A stretch of 38,896 bases of DNA from Actinomadura bangladeshensis (GTDB taxonomy: Bacteria > Actinomycetota > Actinomycetes > Streptosporangiales > Streptosporangiaceae). Shown in pieces: positions 18,471-26,753 of the stretch. Position numbers and translations under genes: made by a program. The notes under the pieces were generated by a model that worked only from the letters and a program-made list of their open reading frames with translations, was not told the DNA's origin and searched no databases. Within the stretch, counting starts at the first letter, position 1. Every line of letters starts with the position of its first letter. The stretch is taken from positions 1 through 38,896 of the forward strand of contig NZ_SMJW01000048.1 in assembly GCF_004348335.1 (NCBI RefSeq). Reading direction: 5' to 3'.

Positions 18471-19514
18471 ATGACAGCGGACGGTGCGCCGAAGTCTCTC
18501 TCCGACATCACCCGGGCCATGGGCCTGAACATGTCCGATGTGGCGGCCTTCTCCGGGCTCGACGAGAGCACGATCTTCCGGCTGTGGGACAACACCGAGT
18601 GGCTCGACCGGGTCAGCGGGCGGTCGCTGCAGAGCCTCATGTCGTCCGTTCCGGGAATCGCCGAGTACTCGATGGCGCACGCCGTCCGGAAAAGGCGGGA
18701 CGGGCTCGTCGGCGACCTGCACGGCGAAGGTCTCGCGGTCAACGTGGACGCCCTGGAGAACTCCGCCGTAGCGCAGCAGTATCTGCTGAACGCGCTGGAG
18801 GCGGCCCTGCACATCGTGCGCGGGCAGGCGACGCAGAAGACGTCGTCGTTCATCGCCCGGTTCTGGGGCCGGGAGCAGGACCGGGCCCTCGAGGCGATCT
18901 ATTCGACCGGCTCCGGCGGGCTGCTGAAGGACCCGCAGAGACTCTTCGACGCCTCGGTCGACCTGGCGCCGCGGCTGAACCGCAAGACGTACTCGTTCCA
19001 TTCGATCCTGGCGCTCAACATCCTGACGCACCAGGTCAGCAAGGTCACCGGGGCGCTGGAGGCCGATCTCAGCTTCGAAGTCCCCGGACGGCAGAGCGCG
19101 TTCATGATGCGCGGCGTCGTGATGGGCTCCCTGATCAGCTCGGACGACCTCGAGCTCGCCGAGCGGTACCGCAGGGAACTGGACGCCACGCCCGTGTACG
19201 CGGCACTGGAGGAATGGTCGTTCCCCACCTACACCAGAGACGGCCGGATCAGCAGCGACTTCACCTTGCCGAGCTCCCTGTCGCTGCGCAACACGGCAAC
19301 CGAGGTGCTGCGCGAGATAGCGGTCTACAACGACGCCTACCTGTACTACCTGGTGTCGACGTACATTCCGCTGGCGCTGAGACGCGACCCCGCGTTCGGC
19401 GGAAGGATCACGGAGTTGGTGCAGGCGCTGGAACTGCGCGGGGCCGACTGCCGGGACAGAACGATCAGACAGACCTGCAACACGCTGGTGCGGCAGCTCA
19501 AGGGCGTCGCCTGA
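18471..19514 (+). CDS. Helix-turn-helix domain protein of an unassigned actinobacterial family
   Basis: A 347-residue protein. Residues 8-50 form an XRE/LacI-like helix-turn-helix (SLSDITRAMGLNMSDVAAFS, then GLDESTIFRLWDNTEWLD). The remaining 280 residues are helical, with RFWGREQDRALEAIYSTG and SSLSLRNTATEVLREI; no ligand domain is recognised. It is probably a transcription regulator. The ATG at 18471 (GGGCGAG upstream) is favoured; a longer frame from 18360 would run through the promoter. The methyltransferase gene begins 35 nt downstream and is likely co-transcribed, so methylation and regulation may be linked. Confidence 0.75.
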   Translation: MTADGAPKSLSDITRAMGLNMSDVAAFSGLDESTIFRLWDNTEWLDRVSGRSLQSLMSSVPGIAEYSMAHAVRKRRDGLVGDLHGEGLAVNVDALENSAVAQQYLLNALEAALHIVRGQATQKTSSFIARFWGREQDRALEAIYSTGSGGLLKDPQRLFDASVDLAPRLNRKTYSFHSILALNILTHQVSKVTGALEADLSFEVPGRQSAFMMRGVVMGSLISSDDLELAERYRRELDATPVYAALEEWSFPTYTRDGRISSDFTLPSSLSLRNTATEVLREIAVYNDAYLYYLVSTYIPLALRRDPAFGGRITELVQALELRGADCRDRTIRQTCNTLVRQLKGVA

Positions 19515-19548
19515 ACCCGCGTGGAACGCACTGAGAAATGGGGAGCCG

Positions 19549-20304
19549 GTGGAGGACACGGCGCAAGCCATCACGAATCTGACGCGCGAAAGGTGGGAGG
19601 CCAACGCGCAGTACTGGGTGAAGGTCATCAGGGAGAGCCGCGACCGGTACCGGACCGAGCTGACCGACGCCGCCGTCCTCGACGCCGTCGGCCCCTGCGC
19701 CGGCCTCCGCGTCCTGGACGCCGGATGCGGCGAGGGGTACCTGTCCCGCAGGCTCGCCTCCCTGGGCGCGGACGTCACCGGCGTGGACGCCGCGCAGGGG
19801 CTGATCGACGCGGCCTCGTCCCATCCGTCGCCAGGCGCCGCGTTCATCCGCGCCGGCGTGGAGGACCTGCCCCTGGAGAGCGGCCGGTTCGACCTCGTCC
19901 TGTGCAACCACCTGTTCAGCCATCTGCAGGACCCGACCCGCGCGATCGGCGAGTTCGCGCGGGTGCTGAAGAGCGGCGGGCGGCTGGTCCTGCTGACGCT
20001 GCACCCGTGCTTCTACGTGGAGAACTCCGAGCAGGGCGCGATGAACAGCGTCCCGGCCGCGCAGTACTTCGCCTCGCGCGGCATCGACCAGAGGTTCCTG
20101 GTGGACGGCATGGAATCCCCTTCGATGATCACGAGCTGGCTCCGGCCGCTGGAGTACTACGCTGGAACGCTCCGAGACGCCGGATTCGTCATCGCGGACC
20201 TGCGCGAGCCGCACCCGACCGAGGAGCAGCTCCGCGACGACCCGTGGTGGCGCAAGGGCTTCCCCACGGCGCTGTTCATGCTGCTGATCGCGGAGCGCCG
20301 CTAG
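19549..20304 (+). CDS. Class I SAM-dependent methyltransferase (Methyltransf_11 type)
   Basis: A 251-residue enzyme. Motif I VLDAGCGEGYLSRRLASLG is canonical, the acidic ribose ligand is in VTGVDAAQGLI, and LVLCNHLFSHLQDP is motif II. The C-terminal half resembles small-molecule O- or N-methyltransferases (LTLHPCFYVEN, WWRKGFPTALFMLLIAER). The GTG start has GGGAG 3-5 nt upstream. It is second in the operon with the HTH protein. Its TAG stop is reused as part of the -10 of the next gene. Confidence 0.88.
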   Translation: MEDTAQAITNLTRERWEANAQYWVKVIRESRDRYRTELTDAAVLDAVGPCAGLRVLDAGCGEGYLSRRLASLGADVTGVDAAQGLIDAASSHPSPGAAFIRAGVEDLPLESGRFDLVLCNHLFSHLQDPTRAIGEFARVLKSGGRLVLLTLHPCFYVENSEQGAMNSVPAAQYFASRGIDQRFLVDGMESPSMITSWLRPLEYYAGTLRDAGFVIADLREPHPTEEQLRDDPWWRKGFPTALFMLLIAERR

Positions 20305-20307
20305 GGT
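20302..20307 (+). promoter_or_regulatory. Leaderless -10 of the following methyltransferase
   Basis: TAGGGT, 7 nt, then ATG at 20315. The TAG is also the stop codon of the upstream gene. No Shine-Dalgarno is present. Confidence 0.45.
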
Positions 20308-20314
20308 CGTCCCC

Positions 20315-20893
20315 ATGGACCCCGAACTGGCCGAGCATCCGGACCGGCTCCGGTGGAACGCCAAGTACGGGGACGCTCCGGCGCTGTCGCCCGTCCATCC
20401 GCTGGTGGAGCGGGCGCTGGCGCTGCCGATGCCGGACGGCGGCGTGCTCGACCTGGCGTCCGGGCCGTCCGGCAGCGCGCTGCTCGCCGCCGCGGCCGGA
20501 CGGCGCGTGACGGCGGTCGACATCTCGGAGATCGCCCTCGGCCGGCTCGGCGCGGAGGCCCGCCGGCGCGGCCTGGAGTCGCTGATCACGCCCGTCCAGG
20601 TGGATCTCGGGCGGTGGCGGCCGGAAACTCCCGGGTACGCGCTCGTCCTGTGCACCGGTTTCTGGGACCGCGCCGTGTTCGGGCGCGCGGCGGCAGCCGT
20701 CCTGCCCGGCGGCCTGCTGGGCTGGGAGGCGTTCACCGAGGACGCCCGCCGCGACCGCCCGCAGATGCCCGCCGCGTGGTGCCTCGCCCCCGGCGAACCC
20801 GCCTCACTGCTCCCGGACGGCTTCACCGTCCTCGACCAGGCCGACGTCCCGTCCGCCGGCAAACGCCGGCTCCTCGCCCGCTTCGGCGGTTAG
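20315..20893 (+). CDS. Small class I SAM-dependent methyltransferase
   Basis: A 192-residue protein resembling TehB/thiopurine-type methyltransferases. RWNAKYGDAP at the N-terminus, motif I VLDLASGPSGSALLAAAAG and VTAVDISEIALGRL are characteristic; LVLCTGFWDRAVF is the motif II region. The substrate is unknown. The start is probably leaderless. The last 4 nt overlap the convergent exonuclease gene. Confidence 0.82.
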   Translation: MDPELAEHPDRLRWNAKYGDAPALSPVHPLVERALALPMPDGGVLDLASGPSGSALLAAAAGRRVTAVDISEIALGRLGAEARRRGLESLITPVQVDLGRWRPETPGYALVLCTGFWDRAVFGRAAAAVLPGGLLGWEAFTEDARRDRPQMPAAWCLAPGEPASLLPDGFTVLDQADVPSAGKRRLLARFGG

Positions 20894-21708
20894 TCGAGGT
20901 CGACGACGATCGGGGCGTGGTCGGACGGCCCCTTCCCCTTGCGCGCCTCCCGGTCGACGTAGGCGGAACGCACCCGCTCGGCGAAGGCGCCGTTCCCGTA
21001 GACGAGGTCGATGCGCATGCCGAGGTTCTTGTGGAACATCCCGGCCCGGTAATCCCAGTAGGTATAAGGGTGCGGGCCCTTCATGGGGGTGGGGACGACG
21101 TCGTGGAGGCCGAGGGCGCGGAGTTCGGCCAGTGCCCGGCGTTCGGCCGGGGTGACGTGGGTGGAGCCGACGAAGACGGACGGGTCCCAGACGTCGTCGT
21201 CGGTGGGTGCGACGTTGTAGTCGCCGGTCGCCATCAGGGGCGTCCCGGACGAGAGCTCGGCGGCCAGCGCGTCGCGCAGGGCCGCGAACCATGCGAGCTT
21301 GTAGAGGTAGTGGGCCGAGTCAGGGGTGCGGCCGTTCGGCGCGTACAGCGACCAGACCCTTATACCGCCGCATGTGGCGCCGATCGCGCGCGCTTCGGGA
21401 GCGAGCAGGACGGGCTCGGTCAACTGCGTCTGCGCCTCCGCCTCGCCCTCGTATACGGGCTCGCCGGGGAAGCCCTTTGAGACGTCCTCAATGCCGACCC
21501 GTGAAAGAACCGCGACCCCGTTCCACCGGCCGTCGCCGTGCGCGGCGGTCTCGTAGCCGAGCTCCGCGACGTCGCCGGACGGGAACCTGTCGGCGGCGCA
21601 CTTGGTCTCCTGCAGGCAGACGACGTCCGGTTTCGTCTCGTCCAGCCAGCCGAGGAGGCGCGGCAGCCGGGCCTTCACCGAGTTGACGTTCCACGTCGCG
21701 AGGCGCAT
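20890..21708 (-). CDS. xth: Exodeoxyribonuclease III
   Basis: A 272-residue AP endonuclease/3'-5' exonuclease of base-excision repair. The metal- and substrate-binding residues are all in place: ATWNVNS (Asn), CLQETK (Glu), YAPNGR (Tyr), GDYNVAP (Asp/Asn) and SDHAPI (Asp-His). The length is normal. The ATG start MRLATWNVNSVKARL is the family's standard. It is monocistronic. Confidence 0.95.
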   Translation of the reverse strand: MRLATWNVNSVKARLPRLLGWLDETKPDVVCLQETKCAADRFPSGDVAELGYETAAHGDGRWNGVAVLSRVGIEDVSKGFPGEPVYEGEAEAQTQLTEPVLLAPEARAIGATCGGIRVWSLYAPNGRTPDSAHYLYKLAWFAALRDALAAELSSGTPLMATGDYNVAPTDDDVWDPSVFVGSTHVTPAERRALAELRALGLHDVVPTPMKGPHPYTYWDYRAGMFHKNLGMRIDLVYGNGAFAERVRSAYVDREARKGKGPSDHAPIVVDLD

Positions 21709-21923
21709 TCCCCCAGCCTGCCATCCGGAGGGGGCGAGTCATTCGCCCGGCGGGGATATCCTGGCGGCTTCTCCAGTCCCCTGCCAGACGGCACCGCGGT
21801 CCGCACGATGACCGGTAGATTGCGGGTCGGCCTCCTTTACACGGTTTTCACGCTGTGCTTAGCCCGGCCCTGGAAGGGTGGTCACGTTCGTGATGTCGTC
21901 TAACCCGGAGCAAGTGAGGAACC

Positions 21924-23075
21924 ATGTCCGAGGATGACAAGCCCCGGGGCAAGCCGGCGGTCAAGGCGAAGGCGAAGATCCCGAACGCCCAGAGCATCCG
22001 CAGCCCCGAGTTCACCCCGCACGGCATCAGCGCGGGGCGCGGCAGCGGGCTGAACCGGCCGTCCGCCCCGTCCGCGCTGACCGCCAAGCAGGCGCGCAAG
22101 CGGCGGCTCATGGTGATCGCCGGGATCGTGGTGGCGGCGCTGGCGATCTCCGGCGGCGTGTACTGGTGGGTCAACCGCCCCGATCCGGTGATCGAGGTGA
22201 CCGGCAAGTTCGCCGCCGAGCCGAAGGTCGAGATCCCCACCAAGCTCGCGCCGACCCGGACGCTGAAGGTGACCACCCCGATCAAGGGGACCGGCCGCGC
22301 GCTCGCCGACGGCGACACCGCCTACGTCTCCTTCGCCACCTACAAGTGGGCGAAGGACAAGGACGAGGAGAACTCGCGCGTCAAGAGCACGAGCGAGAAG
22401 GTCAGCTCCACCTGGGAGCAGCAGGCCCAGCAGCCCGGCGGCCCGCGGCCCCTCGTCCTCGGCAAGAGCGGGCTGAAGGAGATCGACAAGAACCTGGTCG
22501 GCAAGACCGTCGGCAGCCGCGTGGTGCTGCAGCTCCCGCCGTCCAAGGACCTCAGCCAGCTGAGCCCGCAGCAGATCACCGACAAGGACGCGGTGGTGTT
22601 CGTCATGGACATCCAGGCCGCCGTCCCGAAGGACCCGAAGCCGGAGGGCACCCCGCAGAAGCTGGACGACAAGAACCTGCCGAAGGTCGAGGACAAGGGC
22701 GCCAAGGAGCCCAAGATCACGATCCCGGACGCGGACGCGCCGGACAAGCTGCAGGTCAAGACCGTCGTCCAGGGCAACGGGCCGGCGCTCGCCAAGGGCG
22801 ACGACGCGATCGTGAACTACGTCGGCAAGATCTGGAAGAGCGGCGACAAGTTCGACTCCAGCTGGGACAACAAGCAGCCGGTGAACTTCCCGATCGGCAC
22901 CGGCGCGACGATTCCCGGCTTCGACAAGGGCCTGACCGGCGCGAAGGTCGGCAGCCGCGTCCTGCTCGTCCTGCCGCCCGCGGAGGGCTACGGCAAGCAG
23001 GGCAGCCCGCCCAAGATCAAGGGCGACGACACCCTGGTGTTCGTCGTGGACATCCTCGCGAAGATCGAGAAGTGA
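21924..23075 (+). CDS. Membrane-anchored FKBP-type peptidyl-prolyl isomerase, two FKBP-like domains
   Basis: A 383-residue protein. A basic cytoplasmic tail (1-62) precedes one membrane helix (about 63-85, MVIAGIVVAALAISGGVYWW). The external part has a first, degenerate FKBP-like domain (about 110-240), a Lys/Glu/Asp-rich linker and a second, well-formed FKBP domain (about 275-383) with VNYVGKIW, FDSSW, IPGFDKGLTGAKVGS and PPAEGYGKQG, the proline-isomerase pocket. It probably folds exported proteins. The start ATG has GTGAGGA upstream. A terminator-like hairpin follows. Confidence 0.9.
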   Translation: MSEDDKPRGKPAVKAKAKIPNAQSIRSPEFTPHGISAGRGSGLNRPSAPSALTAKQARKRRLMVIAGIVVAALAISGGVYWWVNRPDPVIEVTGKFAAEPKVEIPTKLAPTRTLKVTTPIKGTGRALADGDTAYVSFATYKWAKDKDEENSRVKSTSEKVSSTWEQQAQQPGGPRPLVLGKSGLKEIDKNLVGKTVGSRVVLQLPPSKDLSQLSPQQITDKDAVVFVMDIQAAVPKDPKPEGTPQKLDDKNLPKVEDKGAKEPKITIPDADAPDKLQVKTVVQGNGPALAKGDDAIVNYVGKIWKSGDKFDSSWDNKQPVNFPIGTGATIPGFDKGLTGAKVGSRVLLVLPPAEGYGKQGSPPKIKGDDTLVFVVDILAKIEK

Positions 23076-23123
23076 GCCGGGCGCGGCACGGCCGCGCGGG
23101 CGGGATCGCCTGAGGACGAGGTG

Positions 23124-23158
23124 CGAGCGGCGGGGTTCCGGTGGGGCCCCGCCGCTCG
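23124..23158 (+). terminator. Terminator after the FKBP gene
   Basis: A perfect 12-bp GC stem, CGAGCGGCGGGG (23124-23135) with its complement (23147-23158), and an 11-nt loop. It lacks a T-run, which is usual in actinobacteria. Confidence 0.6.
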
Positions 23159-23338
23159 GCGTCGGCCTCCGCGCCGGCATGGCCCGTTTCGCGGAAAGTC
23201 GGTTTTGCGACGTCCGTCACGACAACCGGCGGGACGGATTGCCCGTCCTCTATTGGGAAGCCATGGGGTTGCGCATTGGGCGGCCGGCGCACGTATCCCC
23301 TCAGGTATCGTCGGTAGCGCATTATTCACGGGGGGCTT

Positions 23339-26029
23339 GTGAGCGACAGCGAAAAGGTCCCGGAGGGCGACGCGCCCGCCGGGCCCGCCGAGGTGGACCG
23401 GCATGACACCGAGGCCGGGGCACCGGCCGGCACGGACGGTCCGGCGACCGGCACGCTGACCGCGGAGACCGAAGAATCCGTCCAGGACGCCGAATTCCCG
23501 GACGGGGACGACAAATCACAGAACGGCGACAAGGGTCGCGAAGCACCGGACTCCGCCGGCGCCGCCGCCGCCGAATCGCCGCCCGCCGAAACGGCCGCCG
23601 AAGCCGCGCTCCCCGACGCGTCCGGCACCGAATCGCCCGCGGGGGACGAGTCCGGCGGCGCCAATGGGTTCGCCAAAGCGGATGAACCGGGCGAGCCGGG
23701 CGACGTCGCAGACCAGCCGGGGTCCGATGGTGTCGGAGCGCCCGGCACCGGAGATACCAAGACCATGCCCGCCGCCTCGTCCGAGCACGCTGGATCGCCG
23801 CCGTCCGGGAACGACGGCGGCGGAGGTCGCGGTGGCGGCGGAGGGCGCGGCGGAGGGCGCGGCGGAGGGCGCGGCGGCGATCCCGGGAAGAGGCCGCGGA
23901 GCCGCCGGTCGCGGTGGCTGCGCCGGACGCTGTTCGTGCTGCTCGGGCTCGTCGGCTTCGTCGTCGCCGCGTTCGGCGTCGCCTACCTGTTCACCCCGGT
24001 CCCGTCCCCGCAGGAGAAGGCGATCGCGCAGGGGCCGACGTTCTACTACTCCGACGGCAAGACGCAGATCGCCAAGACCGGCATCAACCGGGACGCCGTC
24101 GCCCTCGACCGCGTCCCCGAGAGCACCCGCAACGCGGTCATCGCGGCAGAGAACGGCAGCTTCTACGACGACCCGGGCGTCTCGGTGCAGGGCACGACGC
24201 GGGCGTTCTGGTCGACCGTGACCGGGCAGCAGTTGCAGGGCGGGTCGACGATCACGCAGCAGATGGTCCGCAACTACTACGGCGGCATCGGCAAGGAGCG
24301 CTCGGTCACCCGCAAGCTCAAGGAGATCATGGTCGCGCTGAAGGTCGACCGGGAGAAGTCCAAGGACTGGATCCTGGAGCAGTACCTCAACACGATCTAC
24401 TTCGGGCGCAACGCCTACGGGGTGCAGGCCGCCGCGCACGCCTACTACGACAAGGACATCTCGCAGCTGACGCCGGCCGAGGGCGCCTACCTCGCGGCGG
24501 CGATCCAGCAGCCGAGCAACTTCTCCGACCCGACCGGCGCGCAGCGCGCCCCCGCCGAGCAGCGCTGGCGGTCCGTCCTCGGGAACATGGTGCGGGACAA
24601 GTACCTGACGTCGGCCGAGGCGTCGGCGATGACGTTCCCCGTCCCGGACAAGCAGAAGATCACCGACGTCCTCAAGGGCCAGAAGGGCTACATGGTCAAT
24701 GTGGCCAAGAAGGAGCTGACCGACCGCCGCGGCTACAGCGAGGACGAGATCAACCGCAGCGGGCTGAAGATCACCACGACGTTCGACAAGCGGCTGATGG
24801 ACGCGATGAAGCGGGCCGTGACGCAGAACACCCCGGACGGGATGAGCAAGAAGATCCGCACCGGGGCGGTATCGGTCGACCCGGACACCGGGCAGGTGCT
24901 CGCCTTCTACGGCGGCCGCGGCTATCTGGAGGAGGCGCTGAGCAGCGCGTTCGGCGACCACGCGCAGGCCGGGTCGGGGTTCAAGCCGATCGCGCTCGCC
25001 GCCGCACTGCAGGACGGCCGGTCGCTCAGCAGCACCTACGACGGCAGCTCGCCGCAGACGTTCGCCGGGTCGTCCATCCACAACGACAGCAACGAGAGCT
25101 TCGGCATGGTGAACCTCGTCACCGCCACCCAGCACTCGATCAACACGGCCTACGTCAACCTCGGCGAGGACATCGGCAACGACAAGATCGCCGAGATGGC
25201 CGAGAAGATGGGCATCCCCGCGTCGCAGATGACCAAGGACCAGCGCAGCGCCGCCACGTTCCCGCTGGGGATCGTGTCGCTGCACCCCGTCCAGCAGGCG
25301 GGCGTCTACGCGACGTTCGCGGACGAGGGCGTGCACCGGACGCCGTTCGTGGTGAAGTCCGTCACCGACAACGAGAACCACAAGCGCACGTTCACCGAGA
25401 AGGGCAAGCGGGCGCTCAGCGCGCAGAACGCGCGGGACGCGACCTATGCGATGCAGAAGGTCGTGCAGGGCGGTACCGGAACGAACGCCCAGCTCCCGGA
25501 CGGCCGCGACGTCGCGGGCAAGACCGGCACGACCGACAAGGGCAAGGCGATCTGGTTCAACGGGTTCATCCCGCAGATGGCGACGTCGGTCGCGATGTTC
25601 CGCAGCGACGGCAAGCCGCTGAACATCCCCGGCTACGGCGCGTACGGCGGGCAGCTGCCCGCGCAGATCTGGCGGACGTACATGACGGACGCCGTCGACA
25701 TCAAGGACTACGCGCCCAAGTCGTTCGGGTCGCCGTCGGAGCGGCCGGGCGGCGGCTACGGGCGCCCGACGGGGCCGAGCACGCCGGGTCAGACGGAGCC
25801 GCCGCGCACGCAGGGCCCGTCCGGTCCGCCGCCGGACACGCAGGAGCCGGACATCCCGACGCCGCCGACCGGGCTGCCGACCATCATCCAGCCCCCGGAC
25901 GGCGGGGGCGGCGGCACCGGCGGCGGAGGCGGTGACGACCCCGGCGGCGGCGGTGGTGGTGACGGCGGCGGAGGCGGCGGAGGCGGCACCGGCGACGGCG
26001 GAGGCACCCGCAACGGCTTCATGAGCTGA
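23339..26029 (+). CDS. Bifunctional penicillin-binding protein (class A, glycosyltransferase/transpeptidase)
   Basis: An 896-residue cell-wall synthase. Residues 1-190 are an acidic, Pro/Gly-rich cytoplasmic tail, then one membrane helix (about 194-218). Glycosyltransferase domain: catalytic Glu near 271 within AAENGSFYDDPGV (usually ED and HxG), GGSTITQQMVRNYYG, RKLKEIMVALK with the second Glu, and NTIYFGRNAYGVQAAA. Transpeptidase domain: SGFK (Ser near 546), SIN (near 600) and KTGT (near 728). The last 100 residues are Pro- then Gly-rich. It starts with GTG behind GGGGGG. It polymerises and cross-links peptidoglycan on the outer face. Confidence 0.95.
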   Translation: MSDSEKVPEGDAPAGPAEVDRHDTEAGAPAGTDGPATGTLTAETEESVQDAEFPDGDDKSQNGDKGREAPDSAGAAAAESPPAETAAEAALPDASGTESPAGDESGGANGFAKADEPGEPGDVADQPGSDGVGAPGTGDTKTMPAASSEHAGSPPSGNDGGGGRGGGGGRGGGRGGGRGGDPGKRPRSRRSRWLRRTLFVLLGLVGFVVAAFGVAYLFTPVPSPQEKAIAQGPTFYYSDGKTQIAKTGINRDAVALDRVPESTRNAVIAAENGSFYDDPGVSVQGTTRAFWSTVTGQQLQGGSTITQQMVRNYYGGIGKERSVTRKLKEIMVALKVDREKSKDWILEQYLNTIYFGRNAYGVQAAAHAYYDKDISQLTPAEGAYLAAAIQQPSNFSDPTGAQRAPAEQRWRSVLGNMVRDKYLTSAEASAMTFPVPDKQKITDVLKGQKGYMVNVAKKELTDRRGYSEDEINRSGLKITTTFDKRLMDAMKRAVTQNTPDGMSKKIRTGAVSVDPDTGQVLAFYGGRGYLEEALSSAFGDHAQAGSGFKPIALAAALQDGRSLSSTYDGSSPQTFAGSSIHNDSNESFGMVNLVTATQHSINTAYVNLGEDIGNDKIAEMAEKMGIPASQMTKDQRSAATFPLGIVSLHPVQQAGVYATFADEGVHRTPFVVKSVTDNENHKRTFTEKGKRALSAQNARDATYAMQKVVQGGTGTNAQLPDGRDVAGKTGTTDKGKAIWFNGFIPQMATSVAMFRSDGKPLNIPGYGAYGGQLPAQIWRTYMTDAVDIKDYAPKSFGSPSERPGGGYGRPTGPSTPGQTEPPRTQGPSGPPPDTQEPDIPTPPTGLPTIIQPPDGGGGGTGGGGGDDPGGGGGGDGGGGGGGGTGDGGGTRNGFMS

Positions 26030-26038
26030 GTCGCCGCG

Positions 26039-26065
26039 CGGCCCCCGGGGCCGGGACCGGGGCCG
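26039..26065 (+). terminator. Possible terminator after the penicillin-binding protein gene
   Basis: CGGCCCC (26039-26045) with GGGGCCG (26059-26065) in the GC-rich gap before the convergent lipoprotein gene. Alternative pairings exist, so this is tentative. Confidence 0.35.
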
Positions 26066-26173
26066 TTGAGAGGCGCTCCGGCGCCCGCACGGCCCTGCGT
26101 TCCGGGCGCCGCGCAGCCCCGTTCCGGAGGCCGCGCGGCGCCGGCGAACCTCGAAGGCGCGCGGCGGCGGGCG

Positions 26174-26545
26174 TCAGTCGCAGGCTTTGCCGATGGTGGC
26201 CGGCGTCTCCTTCATCACGGTGTTGAGCTGGGCGACGTCGCCGGTGCCGACGGGTGCGGCGGCGGCGCGCAGCTTGTCGGCCTCCCCCTTCAGCGCCTTC
26301 TTCAGATCGTCGTCGTCGGCCTTCTTCGCGAGCCCGTCCAGCCGTCCCGCCAGTTGCTCGGTCGGCTGCCGCCACCGCGCGGGCTCGGCCGCCGGGATGC
26401 TCCTGACCTGCGTGATGTACTGCTCAAACGCCTTCTTCGTGTCGGTGCACACCTGGCCCGAGTTGCCGCTCAGGACTCCGCACCCGCTCAGGGTGCCGAG
26501 CACCACCACGCTCCCGGCCAGCGCCCGAACCGCCCTGTACCGCAT
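26174..26545 (-). CDS. Small lipoprotein of unknown function
   Basis: A 123-residue precursor with a type II signal: MRYRAVRALAGSVVVLGTL followed by the lipobox LSGC at about 19-22, so it should be exported and lipidated. The mature part is helical and charged (KKAFEQYITQVRS, KKADDDDLKKALKGEADKL), resembling small helical lipoproteins seen across actinobacteria. The ATG at 26545 has GGGAGGG 4 nt upstream. Divergent from the SAM-riboswitch operon. Confidence 0.85.
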   Translation of the reverse strand: MRYRAVRALAGSVVVLGTLSGCGVLSGNSGQVCTDTKKAFEQYITQVRSIPAAEPARWRQPTEQLAGRLDGLAKKADDDDLKKALKGEADKLRAAAAPVGTGDVAQLNTVMKETPATIGKACD

Positions 26546-26558
26546 CGCACCCTCCCGC

Positions 26559-26586
26559 TTGATCCCCGATCGGACCCGCATATAAT
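26559..26586 (+). promoter_or_regulatory. Promoter of the SAM-riboswitch transcript
   Basis: TTGATC (26559-26564), a 16-bp spacer and a perfect TATAAT (26581-26586). The predicted start (26593-26595) coincides with the first paired base of the riboswitch. Confidence 0.75.
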
Positions 26587-26594
26587 TCCGCACA

Positions 26595-26700
26595 AGGTCA
26601 TGAGCGCCAGCGTCAAGCCCCGGCTTGCTGGCCGGCAACCCTTCGTCCGCGATGGGGTGCCCCGGGTGAGGACCTGGCCGGACGCGGCACCGCGTTCCGG
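26595..26700 (+). promoter_or_regulatory. SAM-IV riboswitch
   Basis: P1 is AGGTC (26595-26599) with GACCT (26671-26675). P2 is GCCAGC (26606-26611) with GCTGGC (26627-26632), extended by AAGCC/GGCTT. The conserved GGCAACCC (26634-26641), the GGGG-TG-CCCC turn (26654-26663) and the GGGTGAGGACC end are the hallmark order of the actinobacterial SAM-IV class. A further hairpin follows at about 26680-26700. It should reduce expression of the class V aminotransferase when SAM is plentiful. The class call is by motif recognition. Confidence 0.88.
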
Positions 26701-26753
26701 CAAGCGCGGATCCCGACCTGTCCTCCGGGGTCCCTGACCCGGAAGGTCCCGGT

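Noticed and set aside
23516..25381. Long frame antisense to the penicillin-binding protein
   Set aside because: Valine/arginine/histidine-rich mirror of the true gene; no start context or domain.
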